In this document: positions 29,952-38,239 of the stretch, one piece after another | Layout of the letters: every line of letters begins with the position of its first letter | How positions within the stretch are numbered: the stretch's first letter is position 1 | NCBI RefSeq assembly: GCF_900177385.1 | Contig: NZ_FXBJ01000002.1 | Coordinates: forward strand, 1,926,001 to 1,990,000 | DNA length: 64,000 nt | Direction of reading: 5' to 3' | Origin: Carnobacterium iners | Lineage (GTDB): Bacteria > Bacillota > Bacilli > Lactobacillales > Carnobacteriaceae | Notes under the pieces: model-generated | Seen by the model: only the letters and a program-made list of their open reading frames with translations | Databases searched by the model: none | Told to the model about the DNA's origin: nothing | Position numbers and translations under genes: made by a program

Positions 29952-29999
29952 AAATAGTAAAAAAAGTGCCATTAAAAAAAGACACTTTTTTCACTATTT
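29952..29999 (-). terminator. rsmE terminator
   Basis: Long A/T-rich hairpin with arms 29952-29968 and 29983-29999, one mismatch, core AAAAAAGTG/CACTTTTTT, starting within the rsmE stop region. Confidence 0.85.
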
Positions 30000-30755
30000 A
30001 TTTAATTCAAAATGATAAGAAATAGCTGCCAGTGCATATAAAGGAGCTGTTTCTGTTCTTAGTATTCTTGGTCCTAGCGAACAAGTTATCATTCCTGCTT
30101 CGGTAAGAGAGTCAATTTCTTCTCGACTTAACCCACCTTCAGGTCCAAATACGAGTAGAACTCTATCGTTAGGCCGCAACTTGTTTACTACTTTTGCAAA
30201 ATTTGTCATTTCGCCTTTTTTAGCACTCTCCTCATAAGCTACTATACAAGCATCGTAAGAGGTTGCTAAGTTCACTAATTCTTTAAAAGATACAATTGGT
30301 GTTACTCCCGGAATCCTAGTTCTGTGAGATTGCTCGGCTGCTTCCTGAGCTATTTTATTGAGACGCGTAATTTTTTTATCACTCTTTTTTTTATCCCATT
30401 TTGTAATAGAAAAGCTTGCTTGAAAAGGAATAAAAAAAGAAGCACCCAATTCTGTTCCTTTTTGAATGATATAGTCTAACTTATCTCCCTTTGGCAATCC
30501 GCTAGCAACCGTTACTTCTAATGGCAATTCTTTTTTACTTGTTTCATCTGATACCCATAATAGACTAACAAAATCACTTTCTATTTTTGTTAGTTTTGCT
30601 ACAATGGCTTTTTGATCAGGAAAGACTAAGTAGACAGTCTTTCCAACTTCCATACGCATCACACGAGTCATATGGTGGTGTTGCTCACCAGTTAATCTGA
30701 TTTCTATTGTCTGGTAACTATCCTTACGATTTTCAGTAATAAAGTAGCGTTGCAT
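29994..30755 (-). CDS. rsmE: 16S rRNA m3U1498 methyltransferase RsmE
   Basis: SPOUT-class methyltransferase that modifies U1498 of 16S rRNA in the assembled 30S subunit. 253 residues from the ATG at 30753-30755 (MQRYFITENRK). A longer reading to 30794 would overlap prmA and lacks family similarity. The N-terminal PUA-like part includes GEQHHHMTRVMRM. The knotted SAM site shows VFGPEGGLSREEI and LGPRILRTETA. It starts one base after prmA, so the two rRNA/ribosomal-protein methyltransferases are coupled. Confidence 0.97.
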   Translation of the reverse strand: MQRYFITENRKDSYQTIEIRLTGEQHHHMTRVMRMEVGKTVYLVFPDQKAIVAKLTKIESDFVSLLWVSDETSKKELPLEVTVASGLPKGDKLDYIIQKGTELGASFFIPFQASFSITKWDKKKSDKKITRLNKIAQEAAEQSHRTRIPGVTPIVSFKELVNLATSYDACIVAYEESAKKGEMTNFAKVVNKLRPNDRVLLVFGPEGGLSREEIDSLTEAGMITCSLGPRILRTETAPLYALAAISYHFELNK

Positions 30756-30756
30756 C

Positions 30757-31707
30757 TTATTCGTCCTCTTCAGGTTTCTTAGCAATAATTGCAACCCAAT
30801 CTTTCATTTGTAATACTTGAATGATTTCAAATTCTTGTTCTTTCAGTTGCGTTAGAACGGTTTCTTTTTTTGTTTCAATAATTCCAGACGCCAAAAACAG
30901 ACCTCCTGGTTTTAAAACGGACCAAGCTTGGGGAATCAAAGGCAAAATAATTTCAGCTAGGATATTAGCAACGACAATATCTGTTTCTATTTCAATTCCT
31001 GCTAATAAATTATTTGCAACAACTTCAACATCTAATGCGTAGTCGTTTAATAAAATGTTATCATACGCTGACCTAACAGCTACATCATCTAAATCATATG
31101 CACGAACTTTTCCTGCACCCAAAGCTTTAGCAGCGATGCTCAATACACCCGAACCCGTTCCAACATCCAGTATAGTCTCATTGCCTCTAATACAATTTTC
31201 TAATGACTGAAGCGATAATATAGTTGTAGGATGTGTTCCTGTTCCAAAAGCTAATCCTGGATCTAATCTAATGATACGTTCATCTGTATGTTCTGTTTCA
31301 TAGTCTTCCCAGTTAGGAACAATTGTTAAAAATCGTGTGATTTTTAATGAATGATAGTATTGCTTCCAAGCGGTAGCCCAGTTTGTTTCAGCAACTTCGG
31401 AAATAGTTAGAATATTTGGCTCAATAGATAAACCAACTACTTTCAAGTTAAGAATTTGTTCCTTGATACTAGAAACAATCTCTGGGGAAAATAATGTTTC
31501 TAAAAAGTAAGCTTTTACTAGTGCCCCTTCTTCTAAAAAATCGCTTCTATCCAGCTTCCATATTTGTCCAAATCCATCATCTGGAACATTAAAAAAGTCT
31601 TGACTGTCTTCAATAGCAACACCTTCAGAACCTGCTTCAATTAAAATGTTCGAAACAGCATCGACAGATTCAGTCGCTGTCTGTACGCTTACTTCAATCC
31701 AATTCAT
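30757..31707 (-). CDS. prmA: Ribosomal protein L11 methyltransferase PrmA
   Basis: SAM-dependent enzyme that trimethylates ribosomal protein uL11. The 316-residue length is typical. The small N-terminal domain (about 1-95) precedes the Rossmann methyltransferase domain with RLDPGLAFGTGTHPTT, ILDVGTGSGVLSIAA and VVANILAEIILPL. It follows the DUF3013 gene by 40 bases and precedes rsmE with a one-base gap. Confidence 0.97.
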   Translation of the reverse strand: MNWIEVSVQTATESVDAVSNILIEAGSEGVAIEDSQDFFNVPDDGFGQIWKLDRSDFLEEGALVKAYFLETLFSPEIVSSIKEQILNLKVVGLSIEPNILTISEVAETNWATAWKQYYHSLKITRFLTIVPNWEDYETEHTDERIIRLDPGLAFGTGTHPTTILSLQSLENCIRGNETILDVGTGSGVLSIAAKALGAGKVRAYDLDDVAVRSAYDNILLNDYALDVEVVANNLLAGIEIETDIVVANILAEIILPLIPQAWSVLKPGGLFLASGIIETKKETVLTQLKEQEFEIIQVLQMKDWVAIIAKKPEEDE

Positions 31708-31747
31708 TTTATTCGTTACCTCCTTTTATTTAATCGTTTATTCATTA

Positions 31748-32239
31748 CTAGAATTTTGGATATAAAACTTTTTCTGTATTGTAGCGATTAGTCTCTTTTA
31801 ATGTTTGAATCGTCTGATCAAAATTAGCTTGATTCCATTCCATTTCAAATGTTTCAATAGTAGGATCTGTAGTAAAATCTAATAGATCTGATTGTCCTTC
31901 TGTAACAATGATTCTGAGCATTTTTACAAAAGTATTTATATAACCCTTTTCGATTCCTTGCTTAAAATCAAAAGGAATCGTTGCTAAATAGTCCTCTGCT
32001 ATTATTTTTGATTTTTCAGGATTATAAAAACAAATCGCATCCTCAAACTGAATAATATTTTCTGTATTTACTTTTCCTTCAACATCTTGGATAACTAAAT
32101 TAGAATCTATTTGTGCATAAATCGTAAAGGAAACTTCAATTGCATGTTGTCTTTTTTTCCATTCAATAGACCAATCAAAGTCTAAGTTAGCCTCACTCAT
32201 TTCACTATCTAGGTAATCAATCATATCTTGTTTTGCCAT
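31748..32239 (-). CDS. DUF3013 family protein
   Basis: Cytoplasmic protein of 163 residues without membrane segments, acidic (many Asp/Glu), beginning MAKQDMIDYLDSEM and ending RYNTEKVLYPKF. It resembles the DUF3013 family of Lactobacillales, which is commonly next to prmA, as here. No function is known. It is the last intact gene before the disturbed segment; the decayed mpg gene ends 57 bases upstream. Confidence 0.75.
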   Translation of the reverse strand: MAKQDMIDYLDSEMSEANLDFDWSIEWKKRQHAIEVSFTIYAQIDSNLVIQDVEGKVNTENIIQFEDAICFYNPEKSKIIAEDYLATIPFDFKQGIEKGYINTFVKMLRIIVTEGQSDLLDFTTDPTIETFEMEWNQANFDQTIQTLKETNRYNTEKVLYPKF

Positions 32240-32546
32240 TTCAATTCCTCATTTCTCTTAATTGCATGCTCAAAAGTTGTTTTTCAACCAGATCATTTAT
32301 CTAACTTTTCTTTTTTCTGAAATGTAAGGATTTCCAGACACAGTATAACGTAATATTTGTTCATATCCTTTTATTAGGAATACCATTTCGAGCAGATCTC
32401 CTTTATTTTTTCAAGGTTTTTCTCTTAGTGAGCTAGATGCAAGGGATTTCTTGTGATTAATGTACCGTTATCGGTTTGAGCTTTTCCCATTACTCTTATT
32501 AACTTACTTGGGCTATTCGTCAGCAATAGTCCCTTTTTATTTTATC

Positions 32547-32555
32547 AGTTCAGTT
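32547..32555. repeat. Target site duplication, left copy
   Basis: AGTTCAGTT immediately outside the left inverted repeat, identical to 33942-33950. Confidence 0.85.
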
Positions 32556-32575
32556 CACTAGTGTTGCATAAACAT
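32556..32575 (+). repeat. Left terminal inverted repeat of the IS
   Basis: CACTAGTGTTGCAT followed by AAACAT; matches the complement of the right end except for one inserted G. Confidence 0.88.
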
Positions 32576-32712
32576 AGCTTAATTTGACCTCATTTCTTGT
32601 TTTTCTGAAAAAAGGCAAAAAAAGGGAGTGCTTACGCAAAAGATGACTATTTCCAGAAAATTTTGCTTATTCAATTGATTCCATTACCAACGGACACCCT
32701 TTCTTTAAGGAT

Positions 32713-33819
32713 CTAAGTCGGTATCAAAAGATTAAACCATTCTTCTGCCGGTTGAAATAACAGATAACGAAAAAATCGTTTGATTTGGAAAACAGACTGG
32801 TTACTTTTTGTTTTTAACTGAATCAAATAGGTTAATAAACTGGCAATCATGGCTAAAATCAGCTGATTGACAACCCCTTTTTCACTTCTTGAAAAAAACT
32901 TTTTAATCGTCATATGTTGTTTAATATGCTTGAAGAACAGCTCTATTTGCCAACGTGCTTTATACATTTCTGCAATGTCAGTAAAGGAGCAGTCAAAACG
33001 ATTGGTAATAAACTGGAGAGTTTTCCCCTTTTTATCTTGAACGGTTACTAAACGAAATCTGGACGTTAGATGGTTCTGAGCACCTAATGCGACCATTTGG
33101 TCGCTGATAACGGACTCACTCTTGGAAGCTACTAATGGTTCTAAAACATGAACTTTTGTATTCTTTTTGATTCTTGTCACAAAGAAGTAGCCCTGCGAGT
33201 GCATCGTATCTAATCGTTCAAAATCAAGGTAACCGCGATCAAACACATAAGTCGCTTCAGGTTGATTAACCAATACTTCTAACTGATTTGTATCGTGCTC
33301 GACGGCGTTAGTCAGTGTAAATTCATCTGGGTAAAGATGGTCATTATCCATAAAGCAGAGTTTTAAGTGAAGCTTAACTCCTGATTTTGTTTTACGAAAA
33401 TCAGCCCATTGATAAAGGTTTTGGTTAAGTGAAAACGTCGAAGAATCAATTAGGTAGAGACTATTTCGTTTCGTTACGGGCCTTTTATTTTTAGCCTGAC
33501 TAACTAGCTGACTAAAAATGGCTAAAAGAATCTCTGAATCTATTTTTGAGAGAGTTCTAGAGAGCTGAGAATAACTGATACTAGTCATACCCATTTCTTT
33601 TTGAAGTTCTTTCGAAACAAAAGCCGCATCCATCTCTCTAAGACTTTCTTTTTCGTCATTGATTCCATGAAGAAAAAGTTGAAGAGCTTGAGAGAAACTA
33701 AGTTTCTTATGGTATTTATCAAAGTCAACAATCTTTTTTTGAATAGGGCTTGGTAAAAGATTTAGCTTAATGGAAGAAAACCATTTATTAAAAGCAGAAT
33801 TTGTTTTATACTTATCCAT
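32713..33819 (-). CDS. IS4-family DDE transposase
   Basis: Transposase of 368 residues with the complete IS4 catalytic set: Asp in YLIDSSTF, Asp in VFDRGYLDF, and Glu in the Y-(2)-R-(3)-E-(6)-K signature YKARWQIELFFKHIK. The start is taken at ATG 33817-33819, preceded by AAAAGGA at 8 bases. A 12-residue upstream extension exists but lacks a ribosome site. No frameshift or stop is present, so it may be active. I cannot name the IS subtype from sequence alone. Confidence 0.93.
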   Translation of the reverse strand: MDKYKTNSAFNKWFSSIKLNLLPSPIQKKIVDFDKYHKKLSFSQALQLFLHGINDEKESLREMDAAFVSKELQKEMGMTSISYSQLSRTLSKIDSEILLAIFSQLVSQAKNKRPVTKRNSLYLIDSSTFSLNQNLYQWADFRKTKSGVKLHLKLCFMDNDHLYPDEFTLTNAVEHDTNQLEVLVNQPEATYVFDRGYLDFERLDTMHSQGYFFVTRIKKNTKVHVLEPLVASKSESVISDQMVALGAQNHLTSRFRLVTVQDKKGKTLQFITNRFDCSFTDIAEMYKARWQIELFFKHIKQHMTIKKFFSRSEKGVVNQLILAMIASLLTYLIQLKTKSNQSVFQIKRFFRYLLFQPAEEWFNLLIPT

Positions 33820-33920
33820 GTGTTGGGTCCTTTTTATTGGTCTTGGATGAGTCATCTGAGTTCAGTATAAAGGACTTTTTTGCATATTGGAATAATATAA
33901 ACAAATTTGTGAAACACATA

Positions 33921-33941
33921 ATGTTTCATGCAACACTAGTG
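33921..33941 (-). repeat. Right terminal inverted repeat of the IS
   Basis: Read on the minus strand: CACTAGTGTTGCAT, then GAAACAT; pairs with 32556-32575. Confidence 0.88.
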
Positions 33942-33950
33942 AGTTCAGTT
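33942..33950. repeat. Target site duplication, right copy
   Basis: AGTTCAGTT directly outside the right inverted repeat, identical to 32547-32555. Confidence 0.85.
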
Positions 33951-34391
33951 CTAATATAAAGTTCTGCTATCCGGATTAAACTAGTGTATGGTACAACTAT
34001 TTTTTGTAGCACTAAATTTAATATCTAATGAGTTTTCATAGAGTAAGATGGCTTATTCCCGCTCTTTTATACGCAGAAAGTAATCTTGGTCTTTTTTCAA
34101 TACATACTGATGTACTGCTTCGTCAATTTATCCAAAATATGCTTCAGTTTCTACAATTCATCCTGAAGAAGTTCCTTATTTAGGTTTTTTAACCATAAGA
34201 CATCTTAATAAATGTCAAGTACTTTCTTTTGTTGTTTTAATTGAATCAGGCCAAAAATCTATTTAAATTTACACCTATCCAAAATAAATAACTAGTCTTT
34301 CACTTTAAGTATACAACAAATAGCAGACATTCGTAAATAAAACAAAATAGAACGATAATTTCAAGATAAACTCATTAAATCATACAAAAAA

Positions 34392-34418
34392 GGAACAAAA
34401 GGTTTTTACTTTTGCTCC
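34392..34418 (-). terminator. Original terminator of the phosphate cotransporter gene
   Basis: GGAACAAAAG (34392-34401) and CTTTTGCTCC (34409-34418) pair with one G-U, loop 7, and a T6 tract on the minus strand. It lies about 75 bases after the displaced native stop codon (34492-34494) and so is now cut off from the gene by the intron. Confidence 0.8.
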
Positions 34419-34491
34419 CTCTTTTGCACTATTCTAATTTATTTTTCAATAAGAATCGTTACAGTGATTTCTAACTTTATTTATAAAAAAT

Positions 34492-34532
34492 TTAATCGTT
34501 ATCAAAAGAAAAGAATTTTTCTTTTGTTTTTT
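34492..34532 (-). other. Displaced 3' end of the Na+/phosphate cotransporter gene
   Basis: If 34533-36390 is removed, the minus-strand frame at 36391 continues here for 13 further codons (EKTKEKFFSFDND) and meets TAA at 34492-34494. This identifies the segment as the gene's original 3' end and fixes both intron borders. Confidence 0.88.
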
Positions 34533-36390
34533 GTTCGCCCAGCATGGGCAAACTCTAACAGGTGAAAGTCCTGAGTGCGACCGATTAGCGGTAAGCATGT
34601 AGCTAAAAGCAAGGGTGTCCACCGTGAGGTGGAATCTGAAGGAAGCTCGAGGCAAATCTCTGGTCTGACGAACAGAAATCATATAGGAGGCAGTGCACGA
34701 GGATAAGGTTGCAAAAGAAGCTGAAGTCCAATAGCTAATGTATCAATCGTGTGATGTAGATATGGCAGATAGATGGAGAGAAAGAGTTCGCACCTTAACT
34801 GGGGAGGTCTTCTGTTCTTATTTCAAAAACTTGTAGTGATACAAGCCTGAGACAGGAGAAGTCAGCAGAAGCCGTAGTAGTGAAGACAGCTAGTGAAAGT
34901 TAGACAGAGCGAAGGGCTGAACCGTTTTATCGTTATGGAAATCAATATTGGAAGAGGAAATAGACCGCTGGTCAAAAGACGAGAAAGTGGATACCGACTT
35001 CACGAGAAGGAAAGGAAATAACAAACATGTATGAAAGAAAAATCCTTGAGCGTATCTTAGATAAAGAGAATTTGACTGTAGCATTCGAACAAGTAAGACG
35101 AAATAAAGGTGTCGCAGGTGTGGATGGCATGACAATTGACGAGCTAGGAATATATTTTCTTCGAAACAAAGAAGAAGTTATGGCTCAGATTCGTCAAAGA
35201 AACTACCAAACCTCACCCGTTCTTCGAGTGGAGATTCCTAAACCAAATGGTGATGTTCGTTTACTAGGAATCCCGACAGTTAAAGACCGTATGATTCAAC
35301 AAGCCATTGCACAAGTATTGACTCCCTTATTCGATAAAGGTTTTAGTAACTATAGTTACGGTTTTCGACCAAACCGTCAAGCTGAAATGGCGATTAATCA
35401 GGCGTTAGTGTACTTCAATGAAGGATATGACTGGATTGTTGATATCGATCTTGAACGTTTCTTTGATACGGTGCAACATGACCGATTGATGAATTTAGTC
35501 TCTAGAACAATCTCCGATGGAGATGTAATTTCGCTGATTCGTAAATTTCTTGTCAGTGGAGTACAAGTTAATGGGATTATTCAAGATACTAGCATTGGAA
35601 CTCCGCAAGGAGGGAACCTTTCACCGCTATTGAGCAATATCATGCTTAATGAACTTGATAAGGAACTGGAAAAACGAAACCTCCGTTTCGTTCGTTACGC
35701 TGATGATTGTATCATTATGGTTAAGAGTGAAATGTCAGCGAGAAGAGTGATGCGTTCCGTTACAAAATTTATCGAAGAAAAGTTAGGATTGATTGTCAAT
35801 AGTACAAAATCTAAGATTACGAAGCCAAATAATCCAGAAATGAAATTTTTAGGATTCGGTTTTTACCGAGATTTTAATAAGAAAACCTATCAAGCGAAAC
35901 CACATAAAATCTCAGTAGAAAACTTTCGATATAAACTTAAAGTACTTACACGTAAGAATTGGAGTATTGATACGAAATATCAAGTGGAACGACTGAATCA
36001 AGTGATTCGAGGGTGGATAAACTACTATAAAATAGGTTCAATGAAAAGCATTTTAAAGAAAATTGACTCTCATTTGAGAGTCCGTCTCAGAATGTGTATT
36101 TGGCATAAATGGAAAACAGCTAAGAATCGGCGAAAGAACTTAATAAAATTAGGGATGGACAAATACAGTGCCTATAAAAATAGTCACACTAGTAAGGGTG
36201 TCGTACGTATTGCCTATTCTTGGATTTTAACAACGACTATCACAAACAAGAGACTTGCCCAATTTGGCCTAGTCTCTTGTGTAGAGCATTACGATAAAAT
36301 ACATGTTTAGTATAAAATGGAACCGCCGTATACCGAACGGTACGTACGGTGGTGTGAGAGGTCGGAGCCGTGAGGCTCCTCCTACTCGAT
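34533..36390 (+). mobile_element. Group II intron
   Basis: Retroelement of 1858 bp. It begins GTTCGCCCAGC and ends CTACTCGAT. The 5' ribozyme domains occupy about 34533-35026; the protein gene lies in domain IV. Domain V is a hairpin at about 36322-36353 (ACCGCCGTA / TACGGTGGT arms). Domain VI has arms GGAGCC (36364-36369) and GGCTCC (36374-36379), with a candidate branch A at 36384, seventh from the end. It is inserted antisense to the host gene. Immediately upstream lies a CAAAAGAAAA/TTTTCTTTTG hairpin followed by T6, a site like those preferred by class C introns. Confidence 0.93.
35027..36310 (+). CDS. ltrA: Group II intron reverse transcriptase/maturase
   Basis: Intron-encoded protein of 427 residues that assists splicing and copies the intron RNA into a new site by target-primed reverse transcription. 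RT motifs in order: NKGVAGVDGMTI, VEIPKPNGDVRLLGIPTV, YSYGFRPNRQAE, IVDIDLERFFDTV, GTPQGGNLSPLLSNI, and the catalytic FVRYADDCII. The maturase (X) region covers about 300-400. No HNH endonuclease domain follows. The ATG is preceded by AAGGAAATAAC. All catalytic residues are intact, so the intron may be mobile. Confidence 0.96.
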   Translation: MYERKILERILDKENLTVAFEQVRRNKGVAGVDGMTIDELGIYFLRNKEEVMAQIRQRNYQTSPVLRVEIPKPNGDVRLLGIPTVKDRMIQQAIAQVLTPLFDKGFSNYSYGFRPNRQAEMAINQALVYFNEGYDWIVDIDLERFFDTVQHDRLMNLVSRTISDGDVISLIRKFLVSGVQVNGIIQDTSIGTPQGGNLSPLLSNIMLNELDKELEKRNLRFVRYADDCIIMVKSEMSARRVMRSVTKFIEEKLGLIVNSTKSKITKPNNPEMKFLGFGFYRDFNKKTYQAKPHKISVENFRYKLKVLTRKNWSIDTKYQVERLNQVIRGWINYYKIGSMKSILKKIDSHLRVRLRMCIWHKWKTAKNRRKNLIKLGMDKYSAYKNSHTSKGVVRIAYSWILTTTITNKRLAQFGLVSCVEHYDKIHV

Positions 36391-38080
36391 CAAAAGTCTC
36401 TGAAATAGTAAGGAAAGATTGTTTACTATCTACATGACGAGCAATTTTAACAGAATGATCTCCTATACGTTCTAAACTCGAAACAATATCAATAAATAAA
36501 ATGCCGTCACCAGATCGCTCAGTTCCGTTATTTACTGATTCAATATATTTCTTACGCATCTTAATTTCCATTTTATTGATTAATGGATCTTGACTAATCA
36601 CTTTATTAGCTAATTCTTCATCATCTTCTTCGTATGCGAGAATAGCATTTTTCACGATAGATTCTACCATTTCAAACATATCAATGACATCTTGGTCGTA
36701 AAGGAATGGTTTTTCACCATTTGTACGTCCTTTTTCTTTGTTTTTAGATTTCTTTTTCTTTTCTATTTTAATAATAGCTTTTACATTGTTAGCAATATTT
36801 TCACTATGGTCTCCTATGCGTTCTAAGTATTTCATAACATCAATTAAAGCACTTAGCTCATTCGATTCAGCTACCGTTAATTTTTCCGCGGAAATAACCA
36901 TTAGGTATTCAGTCAATCGTCTATCAATATTATTAACAGCTTCTTCTAAATTTACTACTGTACTCAAATCATTATCCTTTTGTTCTCGATAATAACTAAA
37001 GGAATGCTGGAATTCTTCGATAGCAAATTTGCTCATCTGATTGATTTCTAATTTAGCTTGATTTAATGCTAAATTAGGTGAAATTCGGATAAATTTTGTA
37101 TCTAAAGTAGTTGTGTCGTACTCTACTATGGCATCTTTTCCAGGTATAATTCTTTCCATTAACCTAGCAATATTATTAATAAACCAAAATTGAATCAAAA
37201 CATTTCCTATATTAAACAGGCCATGAGCAAAAGCAATTTGCAATGCAGGATTTAAATTAAGCATTTGGCCAAACCAAACAACTAGTCCGGTGAATGGATT
37301 TAGAAATATTAAGAAAATAACGGTTCCGATAACATTAAATAGTACATGCGCACCGGCAGTTCTTTTAGCGGCAGTACTTGCTCCAATTGTTGCTAGAATC
37401 GCTGTAATCGTTGTCCCAATATTATCACCAAATAAAATTGGCAATACAGCATCCAAGGAAACGCTTCCCTGCATGTAAAGTTTTTGTAAAATACCTACCG
37501 TTGCGCTAGAGCTTTGCATGATAAGAGTCATTCCTGTTCCAGTGAAAGCTGCTAGAATAGGGTGGTTAGAAAGATTAACCATTAAATTAGTAAAGGCTGG
37601 TAAATCTTCAAGGGGAGCCATCCCGCTACCCATTAATTCTAATCCATAAAATAACGCACCAAAGCCAAACATAATCTGTCCAGTATTATTGATTAGTTGC
37701 TTTTTAAAGAAAAAGAGCAGGATTGCACCAATTCCTAAAATAGGAAGAGCATATTCTCCAACATTAATTCCTATTATAAATGCAGTAATTGTTGTTCCTA
37801 TATTAGCTCCCATGATAACTCCAATAGCTTGACGAAGCTTCATAAAGCCGGCACTAACTAAACCAACAGTTAAAACGGTTGTTCCAGAGCTACTTTGAAG
37901 CAACACTGTAACAAGTACACCAGTTAAAACAGCTTTTAAAGGGGTAGATGTAAAGCGATTTAGCAAATCTCTTAAACTATCCCCCGCAGTTTTTTTTAGT
38001 CCATCGCCCATAATCTGAATCCCAAACAAGAAAATTCCTAGTCCCCCTAAAAATTGGGACACCATTAATTGTACATCCAA
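36269..38080 (-). CDS. Na+/phosphate cotransporter (NptA type) with intron-derived C-terminus
   Basis: Sodium-dependent phosphate transporter of the PNaS family with a PhoU-like tail. The membrane region (about 1-320) has two inverted repeats, each with the QSSS signature (LLQSSSGTTVLTVG, IMQSSSATVGILQ). A cytoplasmic PhoU-like helical domain (about 345-560) contains YLERIGDHSENIA and SLERIGDHSVKIA. The native protein would be 576 residues. After residue 563 (SETF) the present frame enters the antisense strand of a group II intron and adds 40 foreign residues ending at 36269. The transporter and PhoU core are complete, so activity may persist. Confidence 0.9.
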   Translation of the reverse strand: MDVQLMVSQFLGGLGIFLFGIQIMGDGLKKTAGDSLRDLLNRFTSTPLKAVLTGVLVTVLLQSSSGTTVLTVGLVSAGFMKLRQAIGVIMGANIGTTITAFIIGINVGEYALPILGIGAILLFFFKKQLINNTGQIMFGFGALFYGLELMGSGMAPLEDLPAFTNLMVNLSNHPILAAFTGTGMTLIMQSSSATVGILQKLYMQGSVSLDAVLPILFGDNIGTTITAILATIGASTAAKRTAGAHVLFNVIGTVIFLIFLNPFTGLVVWFGQMLNLNPALQIAFAHGLFNIGNVLIQFWFINNIARLMERIIPGKDAIVEYDTTTLDTKFIRISPNLALNQAKLEINQMSKFAIEEFQHSFSYYREQKDNDLSTVVNLEEAVNNIDRRLTEYLMVISAEKLTVAESNELSALIDVMKYLERIGDHSENIANNVKAIIKIEKKKKSKNKEKGRTNGEKPFLYDQDVIDMFEMVESIVKNAILAYEEDDEELANKVISQDPLINKMEIKMRKKYIESVNNGTERSGDGILFIDIVSSLERIGDHSVKIARHVDSKQSFLTISETFDRVGGASRLRPLTPPYVPFGIRRFHFILNMYFIVMLYTRD

Positions 38081-38239
38081 AACTTTTCCTCCATTCGAAA
38101 AGAAGCTTTCAAAAAAGCGTTTTCAACTCACACTTAAACTTCCTTCTCTATTATCCAGAAACAACCTCTATTAATCAATAGTTATTTTTATTTAAGTTTT
38201 TTATAATATAAAATGTTTTCGTAAAATATTTTAATTCTG

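Larger units (their letters stand above)
32556..33941 (-). mobile_element. IS4-family insertion sequence, complete
   Basis: Element of 1386 bp bounded by inverted repeats CACTAGTGTTGCAT-AAACAT (32556-32575) and its complement with one extra base (33921-33941), and flanked by a 9-bp direct repeat. It carries a single transposase gene on the minus strand. A 9-bp duplication is short for IS4 proper (10-13) but fits the IS10/IS50 branch. Intact ends, intact gene and perfect duplication suggest recent and possibly still active insertion. It lies inside the decayed mpg gene. Confidence 0.93.
32297..34270 (-). pseudogene. mpg: Decayed 3-methyladenine DNA glycosylase (mpg), split by an IS
   Basis: Two parts flank the insertion sequence. 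N-terminal part (33942 to about 34270): the frame at 34104-34175 reads GTSSG-stop-IVETEAYFG-stop-IDEAVHQY, the signature of the AAG/Mpg family. At 33962-34033 it reads TH-stop-ILNLVLQ...SLIRIAE. C-terminal part: 32425-32529 reads LLLTNSPSKLIRVMGK and DNGTLITRNPLHL, and 32297-32368 reads LRYTVSGNPYISEKRK before a stop. Order and spacing follow Mpg (about 200 residues), which removes alkylated purines. Several in-frame stops and frame changes show long-standing inactivation. The exact original start near 34270 is uncertain. Confidence 0.87.

Noticed and set aside
34446-35169. Small minus-strand frames within the 5' part of the intron
   Set aside because: They are antisense to ribozyme domains I-III and to the reverse transcriptase start; no ribosome site or similarity.
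36269-36390. Treating the 40-residue tail of the phosphate transporter as native
   Set aside because: The sequence lies inside the intron (antisense to domains V/VI and the end of its protein gene); removing the intron gives a different natural end.
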